DNA from: Solea solea
Taxonomy: Eukaryota; Chordata; Actinopteri; Pleuronectiformes; Soleidae
DNA: 64,000 bases
Reading direction: 5' to 3'
Assembly: GCF_958295425.1 (NCBI RefSeq)
Contig: NC_081150.1
Span: 7,191,001-7,255,000 of the forward strand
The notes under the pieces are model-generated. The model saw nothing but the letters and a program-made list of their open reading frames with translations, searched no databases and was not told the DNA's origin. Below are positions 25,001-34,311 of this stretch, piece after piece. How positions within the stretch are numbered: the stretch's first letter is position 1; the number at the start of each line of letters is the position of its first letter. A program made the translations under genes and the position numbers.

Positions 25001-28000
25001 AAGGAAAAATGAGTCTAATCATGTTCACATTATGTTGCTTGGTATAAAGACTGGGAGGTTTGTGTGTGTGTTTTCACAAACTGACCTTCCTGCAGCACAG
25101 GATGGATGACCTGCCTGTGCTTGAGAGCCCTGAGGTCCTGCAACAGGACAGCCTCCATATGGGATATCTTCTCCTCATCAGTCTCTGGGACCAACTCCAC
25201 TGAAACACGAACAAGGCTTTGTTTGTTAGTTACATTATTAGCTGGTCATAACTGAATAATAACCATGATTAAGAGTTTCATAACATACAATCATCTGAAA
25301 TATTTTCAATCTACACTTAATCACCTGATTCCTTTGCCTGCTGCGAAGTTGCCGGGGAAACTGGGGATGCCGATGCTGGGCTATTGGCTGGTTTGTTGCC
25401 CGTGTGAACCTCAAGAGCTTCCTGTGACACCAAGCAACCACAGTCCATAACATAAATTTAGAGACACAAATACCTATGTTTGCAGCAAACTCACTGCAGT
25501 GATATCTGTGGTGGTTTACCTTTGAGGGGAACGATGCAAAGAGGAGGCCCTCGACGTGATCCAGCTCTGGTTGGGAAGAGACGGTCGGTGATGAGGTGGA
25601 AATCTGTTTGGGAGAAACAGCAGTTCCACAATTCTTTCCCCGTCTGTTGATCTTTTTCCTTCCCTTGCGGTTCGCGGGTGAAGACCCCGGGGATGACTTT
25701 GAGGTAGTGGGAGTCACCGATGTTGCTTTAGGCATGAGTTCCAAACCTTGCTGCAACTGAAGGGTCACACTGACGTTGAGGCTTTCTTCCACAGATTCAC
25801 CAAGTGGATGTTTCTCCACAAGCACAAGCTCACCGAGGGCGTGTTTCCCTCTAATACAGGGGACGTAGCGCTCGTCTTTACTGGAATGTGTGGACATTAT
25901 AGGCTTTAGGACCAGCCTGGTCACCTGTACATTTGAGGCAGGAGCAGGGATGGTGTGGTTCTTTGAGCTACAAGGCATAAAAGGAAGGACATTTTTGAAT
26001 TGACACCAAACAGATATGATCTCATTCTGAAACATTAATTTGCGATGGCACTGCATGGTGTAATAAAGAAGAAGAAAAAGCATGTCTAAATATTTTGGCT
26101 ATTTTTTTTTAGCATGTCACCTCCATATCAGAAGTTATCTGCATCCTTACTAACACACCAGAATATATTACATGACCATTTAGGCACATGTGTGACAAGG
26201 AAGTTGACATGTAAACAGGAAGTTGATTCTCTCCTCTGCAGTTATTTACTTAGTTTCATAAAGTATCTAACAATGGTGAGAAGTCAGAGCAAGGATTCCT
26301 TTTATGAGACTGATGATGTAAATATTAAGGGATATTCTCATTCAGTCTTAGTTTTGACCAATAACAACCAATCAGGTAGTGAAGGTTGGCAATCGTGTCA
26401 TTGTTTCCAAAGGTCGCACAGACTACAATTAAAATAGAGTCATCACTATTGAACTTCTGTAATTAATTAATGTTTTACTCATTTAATACGGCAACACTTT
26501 CAACACCAAAACAAAAAACTAAATACAAAACATAGCTGATAAATGCATAATAAACAATTAATTGCTAACTGATCAAGTGTGTTAACTGTGAAAGTACATT
26601 ATCATTTGGTTTGTGAGACAAACAAGTGATAAATTTACCTCAGATCAACGATCCCCTCTTTACTTTCGTGTTGTTGTGAAACGGAAGACAACATGTCGAT
26701 CTTCACCAAAGGCTGGGACTCTCCAATGACCCTGTTTAGCCGTAAATCCTCCCTGAAACCCTTTGCAAATGGGTTGTGGTTGATTTTCAGCTGTGTGATT
26801 CGAAAGTTCTGGTAAGTGGTCACGGCCATGAATTCGGTTTGTGGAAAAATAAAAGTCATGCTCTCAGGTCCCATGACCACAGGCGCCTCTGGCATAGTTA
26901 CGACCCCATCTGGGACTGGTATAACATGGAGCCTTGGAATGTAGCGTTGCATCGATTGTAGGATTATATGATCATCTCTGTCTAGGTAATTATTGGTCAG
27001 TTTGAGTTTATAGAAAGACACCCAGCCACTTAACCACTCTGAGCCTTTGCAGGGCGAGTGTTGGTGAGAGAAGGCCCGGATCTGACCCTGTGTCTGAATG
27101 TCAGCTACAGCACAGACCTCCCACTGGAATCTGTTCCAGCGGTATTTGAACTGGTCAAATGGAACTATGGATAGGACCAGTTTGTAGTAGCACTCCGGCT
27201 CTAAGCCAGACAGGCGGTATCGGCAGTAAGGGAACATGCGACGGCCCTGTTTAGTGAGAATCATCTCAGTTCCGCAGCTGTGGAATTGCTTCCACACACT
27301 GTTATTCTCCAGAGTGACAGTGACACCGTTCAAGGTTAGTGAAGCGGGAAAATCATTTTCCTTTTCCATTTTGTTTGCACTGCCAAATGTGTTGAATGGC
27401 ATCGCAGTCAACAGCGGTGGCGGAACCATGATTGTGACTAGACCCGTCCCTGGGCCTTTTAAAGAGTCTGACGCTGATGCTAGGTGTGAGGTATCTGGGC
27501 TTGTTTCCACAGTTCCTTCAAAAGTACTGGGTTGTGTTACAGCAGTGTTGGCTGGGCTAGCTTTAGCAGGTGAGGAGAGAGCAGAGGCGCAGTCATTACT
27601 TGCGATGGAGACCGCTCTATTCTCAACCACCGCCTCGTCAGTGAAATTAGTCACAGTGGAGCAAAGAGGAGATGAAGAGAGAGGAGTGTTCATAGGAGGA
27701 GCTGAGGAGGGGACGTCTGTGAGGGTCCCCTTTTTGTGTGGTGTCACAGCAGGGTTGGCTGGGCTAGCTTCAGCAGGTGAAGGGAGATCAGAGGTGCAGT
27801 CATTACTTGCGATGGAGACTGCTCTGTTCTCAACCACCGCCTCATCAGTGAAATTAGACACAGTGGAGCGAAGAGGAGATGAAGAGAGAGGAGTGGTCAT
27901 AGGAGGAGCTGACGAGGGGACGTCCGTGAGGGTCCCCTTCTTGTGTGGTGTCACAGCAGGGTTGGCTGGGCTAGCTTCAGCAGGTGAAGGGAGATCAGAG

Positions 28001-28413
28001 GTGCAGTCATTACTTGCGATGGAGACTGCTCTGTTCTCAACCACCGCCTCATCAGTGAAATTAGACACAGTGGAGCGAAGAGGAGATGAAGAGAGAGGAG
28101 TGTTCATAGGAGGAGCTGACGAGGGGACGTCCGTGAGGGTCCCCTTCTTGTGTGGTGTCACAGCAGGGTTGGCTGGGCTAGCTTCAGCAGGTGAAGGGAG
28201 ATCAGAGGTGCAGTCATTACTTGCGATGGAGACTGCTCTGTTCTCAACCGCCGCCTCATCAGAGAAATTAGACACAGTGGAACGAAGAGGAGATGAAGAC
28301 ACAGGAGTGTTCATAGGAGGAGCTGACGAGGGGACATCTGTCAGGCTCCCCTTCTCGTCCTCCACTGTATGTGGGTCCTCCATGGACGAGATCTCAGGGT
28401 CTGTAGCCGGCAT
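15087..28413 (-). CDS. mga: MGA, MAX dimerization protein with T-box and bHLH-zipper (21 coding exons)
   Basis: MGA is a nuclear DNA-binding repressor that pairs with MAX at E-boxes, has its own T-box, and scaffolds the PRC1.6 Polycomb complex. Exons in transcript order: 28413-26639, 25967-25520, 25421-25325, 25199-25086, 24991-24866, 24158-24048, 23861-23504, 22527-22344, 22167-21930, 21763-21588, 21404-21188, 21069-20846, 20621-20415, 20302-20038, 19361-18739, 18649-18570, 18462-18420, 18310-18173, 17404-17293, 17144-16548 and 16006-15087. They sum to 7053 nt, giving 2350 aa with frame kept throughout. Order: Ser/Pro repeats (~22-297), T-box (~363-553), conserved SRTGKTSDVTKIKGW and DEYLESE blocks, Cys-rich block (~1072-1150), bHLHZip (~1763-1846), C-terminal AT-hook. 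Human MGA is about 3,065 aa; the region before the bHLH is shorter here. Start: the first in-frame ATG is 28413; upstream GTG is not used. Zebrafish has mgaa and mgab; which this is cannot be told. Confidence 0.95.
15662..15885 (-). repeat. mga: Coding tandem repeat, 9-bp QEN-type units nested in 39-48-bp blocks
   Basis: Plus-strand tggttctcc triplets recur and are separated by ctttctgagctggaaggtt blocks, encoding alternations of (N)QENQEK and PSSSES(N/S). The number of QEN units per block varies from one to two, a sign of replication slippage. Confidence 0.9.
17293..18310 (-). CDS. mga: mga bHLH-leucine zipper exons (18310-18173 and 17404-17293)
   Basis: Exon 18310-18173 encodes the basic region and helix 1 plus loop: RQRQHSLVERQRRSDMRNRF, with the His, Glu and Arg that read CACGTG E-boxes in the MYC/MAX class (H..VERQRR), then DKLQVLLKCDLKANRLHILAM. 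Exon 17404-17293 gives helix 2 and the zipper (TLREIQNLGQTSKFLEEQKN, then KLTRVNSVYINQLSHLS). Both match human MGA (HTANERRRRGEM; LLTRKRNILIRKVSSLSGK). An intact domain predicts MAX dimerization. Confidence 0.95.
18739..19361 (-). CDS. mga: mga acidic/low-complexity exon upstream of bHLH
   Basis: The exon encodes about 207 residues: Ser/Thr/Pro-rich first, including FRICPPAN and VLPGGFTLLKLPKPE, which correspond to human LRISPPEP and SFALLQLPG. It ends in an acidic run (SSSEGESSDSDYCGEGDED). The next small exons (18649-18570, DELVDIETVEHR; 18462-18420) match the human HVDIETVEE stretch. This region is much shorter than in human MGA. Confidence 0.88.
21930..22167 (-). CDS. mga: mga Cys-rich conserved exon
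   Basis: The exon encodes MVYRQATKLPLKLK, then CRLGCVCSSL and HCRQPECMFGCDCFKRK. The spacing of cysteines and the CRLGCVCSS / CMFGC core match human MGA almost residue for residue, so this is the best single identifier of MGA outside the two DNA-binding domains. It likely corresponds to the MGA domain of unknown function in Pfam (DUF4801, from memory). The acceptor is AATCAG before 22167; the donor is GTAAGAAC at 21929. Confidence 0.92.
22604..22797. repeat. Compound (TA)n/(CA)n microsatellite in an mga intron
   Basis: Roughly 190 bp of alternating purine-pyrimidine (tatata, cacaca, catatac) sits in the mga intron between exons 23861-23504 and 22527-22344. Long translated open frames here on both strands are artefacts of the repeat. 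Confidence 0.95.
24365..24790 (+). mobile_element. Decayed copy of a Tc1/mariner-like non-autonomous element
   Basis: It shares ordered blocks with the better-preserved element at 55451-55916: aatgagtttaactc, tacaacatgtgt, agccatggttgtgctattgt, tgttcc-taaagtg and aaaacaacaaat. The terminal inverted repeats are no longer clear (left ttgctacactgtta, right ccaaagatgtttgctcaatt). It lies in the mga intron between exons 24991-24866 and 24158-24048. Confidence 0.7.
26639..28413 (-). CDS. mga: mga first coding exon: tandem repeats plus T-box domain
   Basis: One 1775-nt exon encodes the N-terminus and the whole T-box. Diagnostic T-box strings are GVTVTLENNSVW, MILTKQGRRMFPYCRY, VSFYKLKLTNN, MQRYIPRLHV, FIFPQTEFMAVTTYQN and NPFAKGF. 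The last three cover the usual DNA-contact end of the fold. The middle (about 27090-26990, residues NRFQWEVCAV to HQHSPCKGSEW) departs from the T-box consensus HPDSPATG-W, where human MGA is closer. The exon ends in phase 2 at GTAAATTT. A plausible acceptor lies near 28452, making the upstream part 5'UTR. The frame closes with a TGA just before it, so no upstream coding exon is required. Confidence 0.93.
27523..28350 (-). repeat. mga: In-frame 207-bp (69-aa) tandem array, 4 copies
   Basis: Four head-to-tail units of 69 codons begin G(S/T)LTDVPSSAPP and run through SSSPLRSTVSNF, VENRAVSIASNDC and SPAEASPANPAV. The period is exact (identical motifs 207 bp apart, for example 27901 and 28108). 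Units 2 and 3 are almost identical; unit 1 and especially unit 4 have diverged. Human MGA has nothing like it before its T-box as far as I recall. The residues are Ser/Pro/Ala-rich and probably disordered. Confidence 0.95.
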
Positions 28414-28705
28414 CACCAACAGCTCCCGTCCTGCCACCTCATTGGATACCTTACATCAAAATAGTAACATTGATGATGTTATTTATATTGCACAGCAATG
28501 CACAAAAGGAACAACATACATTACACAAGACGCAACATAAACTTCAAAAGCAAAAAACGATCTTCAAAATATGCTGACAAAATTGAACAGAAGCTATTAC
28601 AACCCAGCCAAGCAGCGCAAACAATAACACAGACGAAAGAGCCACTAAAGACGGCGCAACAAATAAACCCTACAATGTGTAGCTCTGCTCTGAAAGGCCA
28701 AAAAG

Positions 28706-29212
28706 AACATGAATTCAATAGTGCTGTTCACTGACATGTTTACTATGACTCAGAAAACACTATCTTTAATCTTAAGTCATTGTTTTCAAAATTGTCTATG
28801 TTCAAATAAACATCAACATAAGGTAAATGGACTGACGACGCGTCCAGGATGTACCCCGCCTTTCGCCCTGTGTCAACATGAATTCAATAGTGCTGTTCAC
28901 TGACATGTTTACTATGACTCAGAAAACACTATCTTTAATCTTAAGTCATTGTTTTCAAAATTGTCTATGTTCAAATAAACATCAACATAAGGTAAATGGA
29001 CTGACGACGCGTCCAGGATGTACCCCGCCTTTCGCCCTGTGTCAACATGAATTCAATAGTGCTGTTCACTGACATGTTTACTATGACTCAGAAAACACTA
29101 TCTTTAATCTTAAGTCATTGTTTTCAAAATTGTCTATGTTCAAATAAACATCAACATAAGGTAAATGGACTGACGACGCGTCCAGGATGTACCCCGCCTT
29201 TCGCCCTATGTC
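28706..29212 (+). repeat. Three tandem 169-bp copies containing a retroelement tail
   Basis: Units start at 28706, 28875 and 29044 (aacatgaattcaatagtg). Each ends in ggatgtaccccgcctttcgc, part of the fish interspersed repeat tail. After the third copy the tail continues normally (gggattggcaccagc, then gaagacggatgaatgg to about 29276). The copies look identical at every position I compared, so the duplication is recent. Short frames of 64 aa in each copy are repeat-derived, not genes. Confidence 0.93.
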
Positions 29213-29689
29213 AGCAGGGATTGGCACCAGCAACCCTTATGTAGAAGATAACACGGTAGAAGACGGATGAATGGATGAGGTAAATGGACTCAAAGAGATA
29301 CTGAGAACTTTACCCTGAGCTATGTTTATGTGCCGTTTATGACAGATCTATACTTGGCTGCTGATACACACAACCTTAATCATATTTGCTGTTTAATCAA
29401 CTTAAGGAATTAAGATGAATAGAGGCAATAACAAAGAAGCGCTTACATATAAAAGAAATCAAGCTATTGGTTATTGGTTTCTTATGTTATTTACTGTGCG
29501 AGTGTTTGTGAGATTAAGAGTAGCAGTTTTTATAGCTTCATCGATGTAATTAAATGGTCCAATGCGTAATAGTTTTTATGGCTCTGGGATAAGCTTCTTA
29601 TATGTATTATATACATGTTTCCAAATGGATGTGCATTTCATGTTTTGAAGCAGAAGCTTTCCACACAAATGACGTCTCCGCCCAAATAA

Positions 29690-29835
29690 ACCCAATGCAA
29701 ATACTGAAGAAAAGGAAGCAGCAAACAGCAGCGCGAGTGGGAGTGTGTGAGTCAAGAGTGTTTACATCCGTTCTGGTCTGCAAGGGCCACTGTAGCTCCC
29801 ATTGCACTTGGGAAAGCTGAGCAGAGGAGTACTCT
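29690..29835 (+). repeat. Interspersed repeat copy related to 62-204
   Basis: The shared core is ggtctgcaagggccactgta followed by gctccc; the corresponding segment at about 90-118 reads ggtatgcgagggccaccgta. Outside the core the two copies have diverged. Confidence 0.5.
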
Positions 29836-31559
29836 GACCATTGCACGTGTTTTTACACTGTTTAAACACTGGACCATTAAGTACAGTAAAAGTCTGCTGT
29901 TCCATTACTATCATTAAAAACAAAAACACCCACTAGTGGTCGGAGGCTTAAAACAACTCACATCAATACGGTGATTCACAGAATCTATGCAGCATCATCA
30001 CATCATGAAATGTCCTGGTTGATAAAATGTAGTAACAGCCCCTGCCCTCTACTGACACCTTTTTAATAACATATATAAATATACAAACAATGACTCATAA
30101 GGGAATATTAAAAGGGATGAGCTGATTCTAAGTTTGGGTCAAATTCACTGGATTGGATCTCAGAGGGTAAAAATGTAAACGAAAATCAGCAACAGCATTC
30201 GAGCCGAGTCATGTTGTGGGCTGCTTATTTCTTCTCTATGGATGATTAATATTTGTTCCACATCTGAAGAGTTATTATGTCTTTGGATTTCCACATTCAG
30301 CACAAATGTCTTAATAGCTTTGTAGTCTAACATGTGTAAAATGACTATCTGCAATAGTAGATACTCAAGGTTGGGATATAAATATCAGTATCATAGGACA
30401 CCAAAAAGTGATAGAGGCATCTCTAAGTGTGAATCAGTTTTAAGACATGTGTCTTGGCTACGTGAGGAAAGAGAGTGGACTTTGCCTTCGTGGGGTGAGC
30501 TGTGAGACCTCGGTGGTGTGACTGACCAATAGCCTGCCTGTCTGATAGCACTCAGCTGCTCAGAGGACATGGCTGAAAAGCTCGGACAGGCCTGTCTCCC
30601 AACTAAAGACACAAACACAGAGACACATTCTGCTGCTGCTGCTCATCGTCCCCACATCACTTCATCGTGTCCGTGCAGCTCACAGCACGAGCTGAGGACC
30701 GATGACCTGTTTACGGAGCTCCTGTCCAGCTGTCCATTCACTTATCACACAGTCACACCGACACACGGATGCTGTGCGCTAAAAAGGTGTTTAACAACAC
30801 AGCGCTCACTTTAAATTAAACAACACCGACGTGTTTACACAACAAATGAGTGGGGATATTTTTTCCCCCACCTGAAACAAAAAGCCACGCTGACGATTCA
30901 AGTTGTTTGTCAACAGCTTTCTCTCCTCACGCGCCGCGGAGGAGGAGGAAGGGCCTCCTGCTCCACACACACACACTCACTCACACTCACTCAAGTTGGA
31001 AAAGTTGCAGGTTTCACCAACGCCTCACCTTTCACCATCCGTGGAAAACCCTCGTGGAGCTCGGGCCGACACGGACACAGCGTCCACGCTGAAAGTCCCA
31101 ACTGTTGCACGTCGCTGTCGCCGAGGGAATATCCTCGACGAATCCCTCGAACATAAACACAAACTGGCAAATGGAGGCCGAGAGCCACGCCAGTCTGCTC
31201 GTATCGACCGACCCGAGCGTGCACGCGGCGGAGTCAGAGCGAGCGCGAGCACAGTAATCACCCCCCCCCCCCCCCCCACCCCCACTTCAATGGCGCGAGA
31301 TTCCCGGGCCGGCAACGCGAGGGACGCCGGACTCGCCTGTTCCCACCACGAACGGAGTCCACGCAAGTTTTCGCTCAAAAATATTTACGCCGCGTGATTC
31401 CTGCGCTGACAGCAGAGACTCGCGACTTTCTCTTCCTCTGTGTTTCCTTCACTTCTTTTTCTCCTTTACAGTCACATTCCCATTCACTCACTCACACGCC
31501 GCTCTGTGTCCCTCTCTGTCTCACACATACACACAATACACATACACACATCCGTGCTC

Positions 31560-31860
31560 TCGGGCTGTGACGTAACGTGTTCACCGTGGCGGGTGAGTTC
31601 CAGTGGCCAATGCGCGCGCTCTCTGCGGAGGGGTTTAACGGCCACACTCCTGAGTGTCCTGAGAAAAACAAGTGAACACACGCGGCGCATATAAAATTAA
31701 TGTGTTAAATGTGTCAAACAAGCAGCGATATATCTTCCTGAGACAACCCGTCAAGACTGGCGGTTGTTACCGCAGCGTCTTACCTTTACTTAAACAAAAC
31801 ACGCCGTAAAAGTGCCGCGTCCATTGTTTCTCGGCTAAAAAGATGGCGACGGGAAGTCGT
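31560..31860 (-). promoter_or_regulatory. mga: Probable mga core promoter and first exon region
   Basis: A non-coding first exon is suggested on the minus strand by a strong donor: AAGTAAAG then GTAAGACG, with the exon ending at 31784. Nearby are AAGATGGCGAC (31840-31850, plus strand), the YY1-type element frequent near CpG-promoter start sites; a CRE-like TGACGTAA (31568-31575); and CCAAT (31607-31611). CpGs are frequent from about 31000. The YY1-like word lies on the strand opposite to mga, so some transcription to the right is also possible. The start site is not resolvable. Confidence 0.5.
31786..31824 (-). other. Possible 12-codon upstream ORF in mga leader
   Basis: In the presumed first exon, ATG (31824-31822) opens MDAALLRRVLFK and ends with TAA five bases before the donor. 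If transcription starts upstream of it, ribosomes would meet this short frame before the mga start. It is only as reliable as the first-exon assignment. Confidence 0.3.
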
Positions 31861-34311
31861 AGTTGGAAAAAAACCACACGTATATGCGCAAGCAAAGCCG
31901 CATAAATACGTTAATACAAAATTAAAGTTAATGTTGTCACTGCATAATATTTGTGTCCAGAAATGATGTTGCACAGCAAGTGGTGGCTATTTGCGAGATA
32001 GCAGTGAGCAATGTAAAGGCTTTGAAGTCCAAGTATTTCTAGAAAGCTCACATTTGAAACTGTACCTGCTGAGTGTTAGTATAAGCTAATGTTTGTGTAC
32101 AATTGTTCTCCAAATGTTGCTGATTCAGTAGTAAAAATTTATCTAAAATAAATCCACAACTCCAGTTGCTAACGAAGATCTTTGGCTAACGCAGTGTTTC
32201 CATTTTTCTTTAAATCGGGATCTTCAAAAGTGTGTTTAATATAAGATTTCTGGCTATTTCTATCGCTATTTCCCTATGCTAATGTATCATTTTGAATAGG
32301 TAAAACAGTCTTCTCAGAGAGAGATGTTTTATAATTGAATCACAACATTTTATGTGCATGTTATTTAATAAATCATAAGTGAAAAGGTAGGAAGTAAATT
32401 ATATGACAACCTCCAAATCCACGTGTCAGCTAAATCAGTAAACTCTGCTTTGGGAATTATGAAAATCAAATCAGCCTTTAATCTAATTTAAATTTTTATT
32501 TTATCTGATGTGGTCATAGTCTTCAGTGTTCTACAGTCCAAGTGAAGAACAACCCAGTAAACAACGTAAATAAATAAATACAGTGGCTGTGCGTCACAAC
32601 TGTTGGATACAGAATAAATAGATGGGGATTTCACGCCAAATTCAATTTTCATCTGAGTAAAATGGGATTAAGAATGGATGATTAAATCCAAAGGAAGGCA
32701 GTAATGTAACAGTATAGATGTCAAAGCCAGAGAAGAGAAAGGAGGAAGAACAAATGTCACCTGAGCCGTTTGTGTCATTAACATTAACATCATGACTCAA
32801 CTTTATAAGTAATTAATGTTTATAATCCAGCCTCTGTGGAGATAAAAAAAAAGAGAGAAAGAAATGACCACCGTGTCGAACGCCACGCGTTGTCATGTAA
32901 ACGAGGCGGGGTCTCAACGTGACGAGGAAGTGTGCGTGAACTCAGTCGTTTGTATTCCACGTGGACCTCGTGGTAATGCGCTGCCGTATGTGTGTGTGTG
33001 TGTGTGTGTGATCATGGCGGCGCTTCATGTTCACTTAATCCTGCAGTAAAAAATAATGAGAGTGACATGTGCAGTTATTCATCTTTGACGGATTGATATG
33101 TGTTATTTAAGAAGGGCGGAGAGTGACAGGCTTTTAGATACAGCTGACAAACAATATGGAATAATTCTGTTAGATCTCTTAAAAAAAAAATTACCAGAAT
33201 AATTAAATGTTTTAACATAAACATATGCAGATCATTTGAACATTGAAAAAGAATACAGTAGCTGTATACATATAAATATAGCTGCAACAACAGAGCAGGA
33301 TGGATGTTAATTATTTTCTGAACTTGTAAAAAAAATGATATTTTTTTGATTATAAGCATATAAATTGTGCAGATTTTGGTGTGTCTTTGTGATGTAGTTA
33401 CATAACAAATACAGCGTGTACCGACAGCTCACTGAAGAACAACCAGAATTGGCATAGCAGACAATGAGCAGTGCACAGACATTGAATGACATTTGTTTAT
33501 TATATATTTTTTAATTAATTTAAAATTACCATGAACAAGCATAACAGCATATTTAATCCTTCACCGCCCATGTAAAACCAGATTCGACCCATCTAGTGTA
33601 GATATATTTTATAACAAGTAATTAAGAGCTTTAACCTGCCATATAGTCCAGATATGAATCAATCTAGCTGAAATGAGTAAGAGTGATTTCAGAGATGTTA
33701 CACAGCCTAACCACAAGCTAAATTCTCTTCAAAATACAATTAGAGTCAACATTTTATTTTGAAACATACAGTCTGGTCAGTGTATGTGAACATGAGACAG
33801 GACGTCAATAACTGAGCATGTCAAAGATTAGTGGCACTTTCACATGCAGAGGATGATCAAACGGCTGCAAATAAAGATTGTGTTGTTTGTGTACAAGAGT
33901 GTAATGCATTGAAAAGCCAAAGCAGTTTGAGTCTGCATTTATCAGAGTGAAGCAGAGACTTGCTACGTATTTAGTGTTTATTTTAGGATGCACTGCACCA
34001 CATGAGACTCACTTGTCCTCCCCCTACTGAAAGGCTGTAAGGAAGCCTCACTGAGCATTTTGTTTCCCAGGTTATGGCAGTCTCACGCTTTTGTCGCTCA
34101 AAAAAATGCATGTGCAGCGTTGGTATAGAAATGCTGAAACTGCAAAAACAAACACATGTACCTATAAGAAACAGTTTAGTTTCCTACAAGTAAAGAGTAT
34201 ATATATATATTGTTTCTGCTTAATCTTTCACTGTTGACAAACAGGACATCAGCACAATATCAGTATCCAAAATGTTGTATAAATCTTTCACACCTGACGA
34301 GAAGCTCCACG
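31861..34311. other. Intergenic DNA between mga promoter and the GPCR gene
   Basis: This is AT-rich sequence with a short (TG)n at about 32990-33010 and many TTAATT-type words. No exon-like open frame with family resemblance is seen. A short ATATAT tract lies near 34198-34211, just downstream of the GPCR. Confidence 0.6.

Larger units (their letters stand above)
28441..31783 (-). other. mga: mga intron 1 (5'UTR intron)
   Basis: No conserved coding exon is visible between the T-box exon and the presumed first exon. The stretch contains the three-copy 169-bp array (28706-29212), a repeat core near 29690-29835, and a GC-richer part at about 30900-31680 with many CpGs and a 17-nt C run at about 31261-31277. 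The GC-rich part may contain additional start sites. Confidence 0.5.

Noticed and set aside
27236..28540. 434-aa open frame on the plus strand
   Set aside because: Antisense to the mga T-box exon. Its length is explained by the in-frame 207-bp repeat having open antisense frames; there is no family resemblance.
28706..29212. CRISPR-like direct repeats
   Set aside because: Units are 169 bp, contiguous without spacers, in a vertebrate intron.
28709..29244. Three repeated 64-65-aa frames
   Set aside because: Each is the translation of the 169-bp tandem unit; no start context, no conservation, intronic.
30903..31397. 164-aa plus-strand frame in the CpG-rich stretch
   Set aside because: GC-rich DNA gives long chance frames; composition is low-complexity with a poly-P run from the C tract; no homology seen.
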